A program made the translations under genes and the position numbers. Shown piece after piece: positions 37,380-49,114 of a stretch of DNA of 64,000 nt. This DNA comes from Panulirus ornatus (Eukaryota > Arthropoda > Malacostraca > Decapoda > Palinuridae), in assembly GCF_036320965.1 (NCBI RefSeq), contig NC_092249.1, forward strand, positions 4,866,614 to 4,930,613, in the 5' to 3' direction. The notes beneath the pieces are model-generated. The model was not told the DNA's origin and did not search any database. It saw only the letters and a list, made by a program, of their open reading frames with translations. The stretch's first letter is position 1. Every line of letters starts with the position of its first letter.

Positions 37380-37795
37380 AGTTACGAGTGAACGAAAGAG
37401 GAACAATGTATCAAGTTAAGGAGAACAACGAGGAACAAGATACCAATTTTGAGTGAACAAAAAGGACCACGATATCAAGAGTGAACATCGAGGAACAATA
37501 CATAAAGTTAGACAGAACGAAGAAAAGAACAAGATATCAAGTCAGAGAGAACACAGAACAAGATATCACGTCAGAGAGAACACAGAAGAACAAGATATCA
37601 AGTCAGAGAGAACACAGAAGAACAAGATATCAAGCCAGAGAGAACACAGAAGAACAAGATATCATGTCAGAGATAACACAGAGGAACAAGATATCAAGTC
37701 AGACAGAACACAGAACAAGATATCAAGTCAGAGAGAACACAGAAGAACAAGATATCAAGTCAAGACAGAACACAGAGGAACAAGATATCAGAGGA
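37380..37795. repeat. 29-32-bp minisatellite, about 12 copies
   Basis: Unit AAGATATCAAGTCAGAGAGA then ACACAGAAGAAC; a three-base deletion makes the 29-bp form. Confidence 0.9.
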
Positions 37796-37884
37796 AGCTA
37801 AGCCTGACTTGAGTAGTTAGCCCGAACTACGACGAACAAGGTTGAGTAATTAGCGAGGAATGTTACGAATGGCACGACAATAGG

Positions 37885-37966
37885 TTCCTCAAGCACGAGG
37901 GTACGGCCCTTTGGGGTGTGAAGGCCTGGCCTTTGACCTGGAACCTTAAGGGTCACGTCAAAGGGG
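37885..37966 (+). repeat. 21-bp family unit plus core (locus 2)
   Basis: CTCAAGCACGAGGGTACGGC leads to GGCCTGGCCTTTGACCTGG, CCTTAAGGGTCACGTCAAAG. CCTTTGAC and GTCAAAGG form an 8-bp inverted repeat. Confidence 0.6.
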
Positions 37967-37974
37967 CGAGGCAA

Positions 37975-38335
37975 AGGGCCTTCCCGACGTGGCCTCAAGG
38001 GACGTCAGAGGCTAAGGGCCGTCCCGACGTGGCCTCAAGGGACGTCAGAGGCTAAGGGCCGTCCCGACGTGGCCTCAAGGGACGTCAGAGGCTAAGGGCC
38101 GTCCCGACGTGGCCTCAAGGGACGTCAGAGGCTAAGGGCGACAGCTAAGGGCCGTCCCGACGTGGACTCAAGGGACGTCAGAGGCTAAGGGACGTCCCGA
38201 CGTGGCCTCAAGGGACGTCAGAGGCTAAGGGACGTCCCGACGTGGCCTCAAGGGACGCCAGAGGCTAAGGGACGTCCCGACGTGGACTCAAGGGACGTCA
38301 GAGGCTAAGGGCCGCCCCGACGTGGCCTCAGGTGT
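37975..38335. repeat. 40-bp minisatellite, nine copies
   Basis: Unit GGACGTCAGAGGCTAAGGGC then CGTCCCGACGTGGCCTCAAG; one unit has a 12-base partial insertion near 38140. Confidence 0.93.
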
Positions 38336-38400
38336 TTCAACGTCGTACTCCAGTGTCGTACGGCAGCGTGTCGTGCCCTTACAGTCGTACCGTCAAGTGT
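38336..38400. repeat. Decayed 21-bp family units
   Basis: CGTCGTACTCCAGTGTCGTAC and neighbouring CGTGTCGTGCCCTTACAGTC resemble the forward 21-bp unit. Confidence 0.5.
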
Positions 38401-38800
38401 AAATCCCTTCTTAATCTCAGTTTCTCTCCCCCCATCGCCCCGACCTCCTTCCCTTACACCACACAACACAACAGATTCAGGTCTCGCCTCCATCCCCACC
38501 CTACACCATCTCCTCCCTCCAGTATTGACCAGATCAAGACTTCTCTTCGCCCCAGTATGTCCTCACGCCTTCTAATGGGGCCCACGTCTTATGTATGCCC
38601 CCCTTGGCAAAACGCTCCCCAGTGCATTCCAACACGTGCCTTCTTCATTCAGTCGCTTTGCGAAGTTCTCCCTCCCTCACTGGAACAGCACATTCCCTCC
38701 CTCCCTCACTGGATCAGCACATTCAAACCCTTCCCTGACACGATTTGGCCCCTCTTTTTTATATTTTTTGGGTTAGTCTAGCCACTGTCAGAATACTGAG
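38401..38800. other. No gene seen
   Basis: C-rich unique-looking sequence with two CCTCCCTCACTGGA copies near 38670 and 38700. Confidence 0.45.
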
Positions 38801-38806
38801 AGACTG

Positions 38807-38905
38807 AGTACGACCTCAAAGGGTCAGAGGGCCTGGCCATCGTGTCCAAGGGTCGTGCGCTGGTGCTCAAGGGAATTGAGCTCCTCGAGGGTGACACCCC
38901 AGTGC
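38807..38905 (-). repeat. 21-bp family units plus core, reverse orientation (locus 5)
   Basis: On the reverse strand CCCTTGAGCACCAGCGCACG and CCCTTGGACACGATGGCC lead into AGGCCCTCTGACCCTTTGAG. This is the same repeat-then-core order as the other four loci. Confidence 0.55.
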
Positions 38906-40116
38906 TCGAAATGTTAACTACGTGAACCCTTCTGACATCCATCCTTCCCTTCACCACTCCCCTGTGAACCTGCCCCGTGAGACATGTCTTTTCAAGCTCA
39001 CACTCGGATCGCATCGCTCCTTCCTGTACACAGCGTTACTTAACTGTCCCATCCCAGCCATGGACCAAAACCTCAAGCAGCCATCCACACCAGCTGAAGA
39101 AGCCACAGATAAGAACGGTACCAGATAAAGTAAGATAACTGATAACATGGGCCATATACGTGCACAGCGTTTAAGTCTTAAAAAATCACCTCAAGACCTC
39201 TCGACTATTAGTTATAACGTGGCGTAGATGGCCTTCTAATGACCCTGCCAGCCGACAGGCCTATAACACAAATGGCCAACGACCAATATAAAAGGAAAAC
39301 CGGGAATTATGGGAGTAATATCGCTAGGGGGGGGGGGGGATAATCCAATCCGGAAATTATGGACACCGCTCCTACGGTAGTACGGAAACAATAGTACAAA
39401 CGTTGGGGGGGTGAAAATTACGACGTACATAACAAGAGAATTATAATACAGTTACGACAGGTGGAAGAAGACAGCGAGGAAGAAGCAACAGGCAACGTTG
39501 CGAACACAAGAGAGCCGAAGACGTGCAACAACGCTGGGAAAGCCGAGATCGTAACAACACCGCTACAGCTGGGAAAAAGGAAGCAGCGATGACGAAAGGA
39601 AGGCTGGAAAGGGTCAATCAATACCCCAGGCGAGCGGTACACGAGTGTATGTGTGTGTGTGTGTCTCTACGTAAGCGAGGTCATTCCCCTCTCTCTTTCC
39701 TGTGCGTGTGTGTGCGGGGTTCGGCGACAGCGCAAGATCTGCCTGGCCGAGGGACATCCCCAACCCACATTACAACGTAATTACGGACGGTGGATGCATG
39801 ATGGGTGGGTGGGTAGGTGGAACAGGGCCGGAAGGTGGGCTGGTAGTGGGTTCGAGGCGGACGGTGAAGGTGGGTTTAGGGGGGGGAGGGGGGGGGCGAA
39901 TATGGATGTACACAGTATGGTTTAAGACGGGTTCATGGCGAAAACATAACGCCATCTTCCCACAAAAACAGATGTAAACAATCCTTTATCTTCTATGTGC
40001 TGTTCTATCCATCTAACCCTTACTTGTTTAAGTTCCACTTGAGGCATGACCTCGGCGAGGAATTTTACCCTTAAACGAATATCTTCAATTAATAAAAACT
40101 CACAAATAACAGCAGG

Positions 40117-40117
<1 letters not shown>
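38906..40117. other. No gene seen; poly-G of 13 near 39330
   Basis: Unique-looking sequence with short (GT)n near 39650 and 39705; no exon recognised. Confidence 0.45.

Positions 40118-40183
<66 letters not shown>
40118..40183. repeat. (CT)n microsatellite
   Basis: About 33 CT units. Confidence 0.95.
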
Positions 40184-40190
<7 letters not shown>

Positions 40191-40204
40191 TGGTATCCTT
40201 TCCT

Positions 40205-40295
40205 TTAACCGGTTTTAAGGGTAGGTTTTAAGGGAAACCGGTTTTAAGGGTAGATTTTAAGGGGAACCGGTATTAAGGTTAGATTTTAAGGGGAC
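40205..40295. repeat. About 30-bp repeat, three copies
   Basis: AACCGGTTTTAAGGGTAGGT and GTTTTAAGGG words in tandem. Confidence 0.85.
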
Positions 40296-40598
40296 TTCAT
40301 TATTTTTTCAGTAGCTGCTCATTCTAAGGCCAGACCACCTCACTTGGACACTGGGTCTGCGTATCTCTACATTCTTCCTTAAAGATGATTCTTTGGAGAA
40401 TACTTGCATTCTGCGATTTAAATGCTGAAGTTCCCGTAATTCAGGCTTGCCGTGAGGCTCAATAAGGTCAATTTACTGCTTATCTTAATCACATTACCAA
40501 GTTATCATACGTGTGTGATCACTAATTGTGTGTTAAGGGGAGAGAAGTTCTAACACTTGAGATGCCCCGACTCTCAACCTTGTATATGTGTAACATGT

Positions 40599-40601
<3 letters not shown>

Positions 40602-40648
<47 letters not shown>
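40602..40648. repeat. (TG)n microsatellite
   Basis: About 22 TG units. Confidence 0.95.
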
Positions 40649-40649
<1 letters not shown>

Positions 40650-41319
40650 TAGGCAGTTCTCCGGTATGCAATTACCGGCACAGGTCGAGAGTGTGTTGTA
40701 GTATGGACGCGTTTAAGTAGGTGTTTGTGAGTTGTGGTGCGTGGTGATGTGTCATTCACCTTCGTAAAATGATTATCAATGCACTACTTAAAGTTACCTA
40801 ATTTTCATTATATATCTAAAATAATCAAAATCATTACTATTTTCAAGCGACAGAAATAACCACACAATCGTAAATCCTTTACGGCAAGTATTTGGAGAAA
40901 TATCAGCAAACACCATCAGGTTTAACCGTACTTACAAAAATAGGATAGTCTCCGGTAACCGTTCTCTTTGTATTAGAAAACATGGCATCACAGAAAACTG
41001 CCTATCGTAATACACACTATTATATTTTGAAATGTTCTTCCACTGAATGACTGACGGAGTTTACTTGGTAGTACAAACGTGATGTATAATTACATAGACT
41101 TATCTTTTAAAACATGAGTAATCTACTTATTACTGTACAAAATAATATGGAAAAAAATAAATTCGTATCATCTACACGAAGAGTGGACCGAGACGAAAAC
41201 TGAATGAAGAGAAAGAAGAGAGAGAAGGGAGTGAAACAGATGAAGGAAAATGAGGGATACTGAGGGGAAGGGTAGAATGGCAAGACAACTGCCTTCTTTC
41301 ACCTAAGGTAATATAAAGT
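40649..41319. other. No gene seen
   Basis: A+T-rich unique-looking sequence, purine-rich at 41180-41280. Confidence 0.5.
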
Positions 41320-41700
41320 GACAATCGAAATTCCGATAATCAAGACAAGAGGCTGTCGATCCCATTAGAATAATTGATAGTCGACTTGTAAGAATAATCG
41401 ACAATCTAACCCATAAGGATAATTATATACAGACATTCGATTCCATAAAGATAATCCAGTCAACCCCATAAGAATAATCCACACAAGTCAACCCCATTAC
41501 GGTAATCGTCACTCACATTACGATGATCGACAGTCAAATCACATTACGATAATCAAGTCAATAACATTAGGATAATCGACACTCAATTATAATAACCGAC
41601 AAAGACAATCGACCCCCATTCGACAAAGACAATCGACCCCCCATTAGGAAAAATCACACGGCAAAGCCATTTAGTACAATTCACATCAGTTCATCACCAC
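41320..41700. repeat. About 24-28-bp degenerate minisatellite, about 14 units
   Basis: Consensus ATTACGATAATCGACAGTCA preceded by ACCCC, with length drift. Confidence 0.8.
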
Positions 41701-43433
41701 AACGGTAATTAACACATGGCTTCCAAGAAGCCATTCCAACGGATGGATACCATGCCCCCAAGTCGGGTCCACTAAGATCGTCTTCCAGGCCATCGACATA
41801 ACAACAGATGTCGAACTCAGGTCATCGACCGAGAAGATGTGGAGTTCAAATCACACTCACGAATATATTAATTATCCTCCCGGACACTAGATCAGCCGAA
41901 AGCATGCATTTACATACTCAATCAGCCTCGAGAACCCATGAATATGGTTGAGAAAAGAGGTCTCTTTACCCTTGGCCCATCCACTGGCACTGCTTCAGGT
42001 TAACAGAGACAAAAAGAAGGTTGAGGATAGATAGTTGAACTGTCCAACAATCGTGGCAGAATCTATACTGCACCGGGTTTCAAACAATGGTAATTAACTA
42101 CCATTAAAATGCGGATAAGATCATTTTTAAACAGCTTCGTTTGCATGAGGCTGGCGAGAAACTGGGATACATACACGCACCCGAACAGACAGACACACAC
42201 GGAGCGCCACATACAGTCTAACGAGCCTACAATATACACATACAACTGATCACCCACACAAATTCACTGCCATACACACTATCTCACAAATTCCGTCAAC
42301 ACACACACACACTCACACATATACACTCACACAGCAACACACACACACACACTCACACATATACACTCACACAGCAACTTATAAGAAGGCTTAAGCAAAA
42401 TCCAGAGACGGTCGGGTACAAGGATGATGGAATCCAACCCGAGGAAATGTAATAAAAATGGATAGAGATCCTGCGAGAGAATATGAATATAATCCAGCAG
42501 AATATAATAAGCTGCAGGTGTCTGTGCGTGAGAGGGAACTTGGGAGCCGACATGGTCCCTCACCTGTCGCCAGAGTCCCACATCAGGAGAATACTAAAGG
42601 TGACGAAAGTGTCAGCTGAAATATATTAGATTCGCATTCGAGTATATGGATAAGAAACTAGAATACGCTTCTCGAGTCTGGTCCCCATATTTAAAGAACC
42701 ACAAAGCTGATTGTTCGAGAACGTAAATCACCCTCCCAGTACCGTAAAAAAAAAGTGTAAATACACAGACTACACAATCCCCAATACTGTCGTACATGTG
42801 ACAATTCCTCTCCCTGCCTTTTTACGTAATATCAACGAATCGCAACGCTCTACCTGAGCAGTTGATCTACGCAAAATACAGCCTTTGCCACTTATACGTG
42901 ACACCACTCACTTGCGCCTGAAACCTTTTTAAACTTTTCTTTCTTTCTTAGGGCCGATATGACTGAATATCCAAGTGATCTTGCTCTTCAGCGTGATGCC
43001 TTCCCAAATTCTCAACCAACCAGGAGACTCCACTTTTAGCAGAGCCAATCACAGGATTCCCCCTTTTTTTTTTTCTTCTTCTTTTTTTGCCACCGACCCG
43101 AATCAGGAGCTCCCATCTCCGCCAGCCAACCATCGCCCCGGCGCGACTTTCTAGCTCCAAGGTCCCCCCCACAACACAAGACGTCGACCGAGTCCTCCCC
43201 TGCTTCTCCTGGTAGCCTGACGTGCATCTTATTCTTCTCCGTACGGTTCCTGCTGTAAGTCCCTCCTCTTTATCGTCCCTTCCCAAAAGCAACTTTGGTC
43301 CTAGATCTCTTCCCCGGGGCCGGTCGTCCTAGCTCACACTGATGTCCCAGCCCTCATCTACTTGGAAAAAAAAGAGAGTCCTAGATCACGACATCTGTAA
43401 CTCTACCACTGTCAACTGACTCGACCTGTTGCC

Positions 43434-43436
<3 letters not shown>
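41701..43436. other. No gene seen; ACAC-rich patch at 42300-42380
   Basis: A duplicated stretch ACACATATACACTCACACAG lies near 42315 and 42354. The rest is unique-looking without a supported exon. Confidence 0.45.

Positions 43437-43508
<72 letters not shown>
43437..43508. repeat. (CT)n microsatellite
   Basis: About 36 CT units. Confidence 0.95.
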
Positions 43509-43511
<3 letters not shown>

Positions 43512-43554
43512 TTACGATCCACAAGCTCGTACATATCATCTCAGCTCACTCCAC

Positions 43555-43745
43555 GATCACTGTGATCATGGCTCAGTCTACCTCTTTATCTCAGCTTCCC
43601 TTCCTCTCAGCTCACTCTGCGTGTGATCACAGCTCAGCTTCCCTATTATCTCAGCTTCCATTCCTCTCAGCTTACTCTGCTTGTGATCACAGCTCAGCTT
43701 CCCTATTATCTCAGCTTCCATTCCTGCGATCACAGCTCTCTCTCC
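43555..43745. repeat. 60-bp repeat, about three copies
   Basis: TTGTGATCACAGCTCAGCTT and CCATTCCTCTCAGCTTACTC; each unit contains the palindrome TGATCA. Confidence 0.9.
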
Positions 43746-43849
43746 CTGCCTGTGACACTCCACCTCTCAGCCTTTGATCTCGTACGTGCGTCCTCAGTTC
43801 ATCTTGTCTGTCATGACCATAATAACCCCAAATATGTTTTCCAAGCTTG

Positions 43850-44258
43850 ACGGAACGACCCTTGAGCACGACAGTACGACCCTTGAGCACGACAGTACGA
43901 CCCTTGAGCACGACAATACTACCCTTAAGCACGACGGTACGGTCCTTGAGCACGACAGGACTATCCTTCGTCGTGCTCAAGGATCGTACCGTCGTGCTCA
44001 AGGATCGTACTGTCGAGCTCAAGGATCGTACCGTCTTGTTCAAGGATCGTACCGTCGTGCTCAAGGATCGTACCGTCGTCGTCAAGGATCGTACCGCCGT
44101 GCTCAAGGATCGTACTGTTGAGCTCAAGGATCGTACCGTTGTAGTCAAGGATCGTACAGTCGTGCTCAAGGATCGTACCGTCGTGCTCAAGGGTCGTACC
44201 GTCGTGCTCAAGAATCGTACCGTCGTGCTCAAGGATCGTACCGTCGTGGTCAAAGGGT
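43850..44258. repeat. Dispersed 21-bp family, head-to-head inverted array
   Basis: Five reverse units (CTTGAGCACGACAGTACGAC) at 43850-43965 are followed by about 14 forward units (GGATCGTACCGTCGTGCTCA). At the turn, CTTGAGCACGAC and GTCGTGCTCAAG pair perfectly across 13 bases. Confidence 0.93.
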
Positions 44259-44339
44259 TCACTGTGTTCCCATCTCTTCCTGTCTGTCTTTCTCCTGAAC
44301 CTTCTGTCTCCCGACCATAATCTAATTTTACAAATGACA

Positions 44340-45018
44340 CAAACTCCTTAACCGTTTCTTGTTGTGGAAAAGCTCCAAGTGTTCCTTGTTGTGTTGGAAC
44401 TTTTAGTTATTGGTAAGGCTAAAAGTTTCTTGCTGTGGTGAGGCTTTCAATTTTCTTGTGGTAAAGCTTTTAAATGTTTCTTGTGATTAATCTGTGATAT
44501 TGCTCGCTGTGGTAAATGTGAACTATTGTTTGTTAGGACAGTGCTAAACTGTTCCTTGCTGTGGTGAAGGTAAATTGTGCTTTGCTGTGGTAAAGCTACC
44601 CTATCTTGCTGTGGTAGTGGTAAAGATAAACTGTATCTTGCTGCGGTAAACCTAAACTGTTCTTTGCTGTGATAAAACTGAAAGTTCCTTGATGTGGCAA
44701 AGCTAAACTGTTCTCTGCTGTGGTAAACTCCCTTACTGTGGTACACCTAAAATGTCCCTTGCTGTGGTAAAACTAAACTGTTCTTTGCTGTGATAAAACT
44801 GAAACTTCCTTGATGTGGCAAAGCTAAACTGTTCCCTGATGTGGTAAACTCCCTTACTGTGGTACACCTAAAATGTCCCTTGCTGTGGTAAACCTAAAAT
44901 GTTCTTTGCTGTGATAAAACTGAAAGTTCCTTGATGTGGCAAAGCTAAACTGTACCCTGATGTGATAAAACTCCCTTACTGTGGTACACCTAAAATGTCC
45001 CTTGCTGTGGTAAAGCGT
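44340..45018. repeat. About 25-30-bp degenerate minisatellite with a higher-order unit of about 120 bp
   Basis: Basic word TTGCTGTGGTAAAGCTAAAC. From 44690 on, a set of words (GTGGTACACCTAAAATGTCC, GTGATAAAACTGAAA, CCTTGATGTGGCAAAGCTAA) repeats as a block three times. Confidence 0.85.
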
Positions 45019-45441
45019 CTTATCGCGAAAGAGAACATACGTCAAACCTTTCTGAAAAACAAAAATCAGATCATAGGAGACGAAACTGCACGACCCGTTC
45101 CTTCAAACTTCGACTCATAAATCTTTTACTTATTACTAAAGCAAAACGTCTCTTGGCGACTGTGGACTGAGCTTCAAGTGGTACGAACGAACCCAGAGTC
45201 CACACTCAACACCCAAGGCAATTTCCACACGTGAAGTCAAGACTAATATTACGAAAATGTGATTAAAAAAAAAAACAGGGTAAGGGGAAGGTATGTGTAC
45301 GAAGCTATTGCAATCCTTTATGAGAAACAATTGCCTCCTAGATTTCAATTTTCTTTTTCCTGTTGAAAAGGCTCCAGTCACGAACTGAAGTCCACATCAA
45401 GGCCGGGCCTTGATTGAAGTATAGAGAGATAGAATGACGAA
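45019..45441. other. No gene seen
   Basis: Unique-looking A+T-rich sequence. Confidence 0.45.
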
Positions 45442-45466
45442 GGGGGGGGGGGGGGGGGGGGGGGGG
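45442..45466 (+). repeat. Poly-G of 25
   Basis: Uninterrupted run of 25 G; able to form G-quadruplex and prone to length error. Confidence 0.9.
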
Positions 45467-45824
45467 AAGACAAGGGAAAGAATTTACGAATTTAGGAGGA
45501 AGTGAGGAGAACTTTAGTCTTTTAGATTCAAAAGTTACTACGGTAAATCTCTCGTGCGTTCCAGCAAGGAGTGATATACAGTTTCTGCATGTATCAACCT
45601 CGCTATGACCATAGACTTCGCCACTACATCACTACATACGTGGCCCTTGTTACGTCCACACTGCACGATCACTCCTACATACGAGAGTACCTCAGGCTTT
45701 TGAAATTGAGGGGAAAACTTATCAAAAGTCTTGTCACTTCATGTGTCCAATGAAAGACGAAAACCACCACCACGCCAAGGACAACCGAGAGACCAGAACT
45801 CGTGCTGCGAAAAACCCCAACGGG

Positions 45825-46235
45825 TGTGACGGACGAGTAAGAGCCAGCCCGACGGATGTGACGGACGAGTAACAACCAGCCCGACGGATGTGACAGACGA
45901 GTAACAACCAGCCCGACGGATGTGACAGACGAGTTAGAGCCAGCCCGACGGACGTGACAGACGAGTAAGAGCCAGCCCGACGGACGTGACAGACGAGTAA
46001 GAGCCAGCCCGACGGACGTGACAGACGAGTAAGAGCCAGCCCGATGGACGTGACAGACGAATAAGAACCAGCCCGACGGACGTGACAGACGAGTAAGAAC
46101 CAGCCCGACGGACGTGACAGACGAGTAAGAGCCAGTCCGACGGATGTGACAGACGAGTAAGAACCAGCCCGACGGACGTGACAGACGAGGAAGAGCCAGC
46201 CCGACGGACGTGACAGACGAGGAAGAGCCAGTTCG
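45825..46235. repeat. 32-bp minisatellite, about 13 copies
   Basis: Unit CCAGCCCGACGGACGTGACA then GACGAGTAAGAG; no unique spacers. Confidence 0.93.
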
Positions 46236-46329
46236 TCACTTTCAGGAACATAAAACAAAACTTATATTTGGCATGAAAAAGGAATTTCCTGCTATGATGA
46301 GTTACATAGATACACGGGCCACATAGGTG

Positions 46330-46895
46330 CTCAAGGTCGTTGCCGTGCTAAAAGGTGTATATGGTCGTGCTAAAGATGTCCTGTCGTGCTCAAGGGGCGT
46401 CCTGTCGTGTTTAAGGGGCGTCCTGTCGTGCTCAAGGGGCGTCCTCTCGTGCTCAAGGGGCGTCCTGTCGTGCTCAAGGGGCGTCCTCTCGTGCTCAAGG
46501 GGCGTACTGTCGTGCTCAAGGGGCGTCCTGTCGTGCTCAAGGGGCGTCCTGTCGTGCTCAAGGGGCGTCCTCTCGTGCTCAAGGGGCGTACTGTCGTGCT
46601 CATGGGGCGTCCTGTCGTGTTCAAGGGGCGTCCTGTCGTGTTCAAGGGGCGTCCTGTCGTGCTCAAGGGGCGTCCTGTCGTGTTCAAGGGGCGTACTGTC
46701 GTGTTCAAGGGGCGTACTGTCGTGCTCAAGGGGCGTCCTGTCGTGTTCAAGGGGCGTCCTGTCGTGTTCAAGGGACGTCCCGTCGTGCTCAAGGGGCGTC
46801 CTGTCGTGTTCAAGGGGCGTACTGTCGTGCTCAAGGGGCGTACTGTCGTGCTCAAGGGGTGGGGGGGGGGGACTGTCGTGCTCAAGGGGCGCCTT
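46330..46895. repeat. Dispersed 21-bp family array, about 26 units
   Basis: Unit GGGGCGTCCTGTCGTGCTCA plus A, with TCC/TAC, CTGTC/CTCTC and GTGCTC/GTGTTC variants. This is a sub-family with GGGGCGTCC in place of GGGTCGTAC. Confidence 0.93.
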
Positions 46896-46929
46896 ATCTA
46901 ACATTATGCATTTCTTCTGTAGGGGTATG

Positions 46930-47550
46930 GAGTCTTAACTACACTCATGGGGCACCCATCTCTTGAACTTAACTACACTCGTGGGGCACCCATCTCTTGA
47001 TCTTAACTACACTCATGGGGCACCCATCTCTTGATCTTAACTACACTTATGGGACACCCATCTCTTGAACTTAACTACACTCATGGGGCACCCATCTCTT
47101 GATCTTAACTACACTCATGGGGCACCCATCTCTTGATCTTAACTACACTCATGGGACACCCATCTCTTGATCTTAACTACACTCATGGGGCACCCATCTC
47201 TTGATCTTAACTACACTCATGGGGCACCCATCTCTTGAACTTAACTACACTCATGGGGCACCCATCTCTTGATCTTAACTACACTCATGGGGCACCCATC
47301 TCTTGATCTTAACTACACTCATGGGGCACCCATCTCTTGATCTTAACTACACTCATGGGGCACCCATCTCTTGATCTTAACTACACTCGTGGGGCACCCA
47401 TCTCTTGAACTTAACTACACTCATGGGGCACCCATCTCTTGATCTTAACTACACTCATGGGACACCCATCTCTTGAACTTAACTACACTCATGGGGCACC
47501 CATCTCGTGATCTTAACTACACTCATGGGACACCCATCTCTTGAACTTTT
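46930..47550. repeat. 34-bp minisatellite, about 18 copies
   Basis: Unit CTACACTCATGGGGCACCCA then TCTCTTGATCTTAA; variants GAACTT/GATCTT and GGGGCA/GGGACA. Confidence 0.95.
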
Positions 47551-47639
47551 ATCATGCAATCCTCCAAGCTTCTACACATACGGTCCACATTCACAATTTC
47601 ATCACCCAGATTAAATCCAATCATCCAGTACGCTTATAC

Positions 47640-47895
47640 TACAAAAGCACTTCCCTACATCGAACATCATGAATTCCATTCAATTCCAACATCTAACATC
47701 ATGAATTCCATTTAATTCCAACATTTAACATCATGAATTCCATTTAATTCCAACATCTAACATCATGAATTCCATTCAATTCCAACATCTAACATCATTT
47801 AATTCCAGTCATCCAGTATTCTCATACTACAAAAGTACTTCCCAACATCTAACATCATTTAATTCCCTTTAATCCTAATTCCATTTAATTCTAAA
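47640..47895. repeat. 32-bp repeat within a longer decayed array
   Basis: CATCATGAATTCCATTTAAT then TCCAACATCTAA, four regular copies and several decayed ones. Confidence 0.88.
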
Positions 47896-48177
47896 TGTAC
47901 TGTCATGGCTCTTTGGTTGTTCTGTCTTACCAAAGGCTTTACGTAGTAGACAAACCGACCTCTTCTTTTTTCTAAGTTATCACAACTCCCTCCCTCCACC
48001 TGACCATGACACGACCCCCACACTCCCTCTCTGTATTCTGACACTGAGGTGACCAGTGACTGACAGTGTTGACATATCTCCAACCACAAAGTTTAGATTT
48101 TGACAGACGTGGCATATAAACGCAGGTGACATTAAAAACATATTGAAGGAACAGCAGGTGTTTGGGAATATACCGTG

Positions 48178-48183
<6 letters not shown>
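47896..48183. other. No gene seen
   Basis: Unique-looking sequence. Confidence 0.45.

Positions 48184-48241
<58 letters not shown>
48184..48241. repeat. (TA)n microsatellite
   Basis: About 29 TA units. Confidence 0.95.
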
Positions 48242-48245
<4 letters not shown>

Positions 48246-48714
48246 TGACGTACCTGGGAGAGACCTCACAAACATAAAGCAAAAACTAATCCAAAAACAG
48301 CACTCCTGGACTATGGGCATCTTCACAAATACACCTGTGTACACACACGTCTCCTCGGCATACAGAAAAGTATATGCAAATTACAACGAAGTGCTGTGGC
48401 CATCACAAGTGGGTATAACAACAACCTTTCCACAACGGAGTTTGTAATCTGAGACACTATCTACTTCAGAGGGAACTCTACGTAATCTACATCATCAAGG
48501 GATATAACGTCAAAACATGCCAATGGATACAAAATAATCATTGATAAGGAGACATTCAAAACGCTTATTCAAGCAGGTCATTCATTAATGGAGTCATACA
48601 AATATGCCATACATCCACCTATTCAGACAGTTCCCACGTCATTCAAATGCATCATCCACTATCTTACAATACTCATACACACACACACACACACACACAA
48701 CTTGTATTACAGAC
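48242..48714. other. No gene seen; (AC)n near 48677-48700
   Basis: Unique-looking sequence. Confidence 0.45.
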
Positions 48715-48992
48715 CCACTCACAGACCCTTGTCTCGCCATTCATACATTTCTGTACCATACCTCCACCTGTATCATACATCCCACTCACAGACCCTTGTC
48801 TCGCCATTCATACACTTCTGTACCATACCTCCACCTGTATCATACATCCCACTCACAGACCCTTGTCTCGCCATTCATACATTTCTGTACCATACCTCCA
48901 CCTGTATCATACATCCCACTCACAGTCCCTTGTCTCGCCATTCATACATTTCTGTACCATACCTCCACCTGTATCATACATCCAGTCATACA
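48715..48992. repeat. 67-bp repeat, about four copies
   Basis: GACCCTTGTCTCGCCATTCA then TACATTTCTGTACCATACCT and CCACCTGTATCATACATCC. Confidence 0.92.
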
Positions 48993-49114
48993 CATGATTC
49001 GGATTCATAACACAGTCTCACTCACCATCTCATCATTTCACGTATTTGTGGATATGATCGGCGCTCTGAGAGGAGGCGAAAGGTTACGCCACTCACGCGC
49101 TCTGCATATCCGCT

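Noticed and set aside
45734..46938. Long open frames of 105-203 codons over two arrays
   Set aside because: Explained by the 32-bp and 21-bp units; several frames are open at once and the peptides are pure repeats.
45825..47550. Regular 32-34-bp repeats resembling a CRISPR array
   Set aside because: The units are contiguous with no unique spacers, and the context is a eukaryotic genome.
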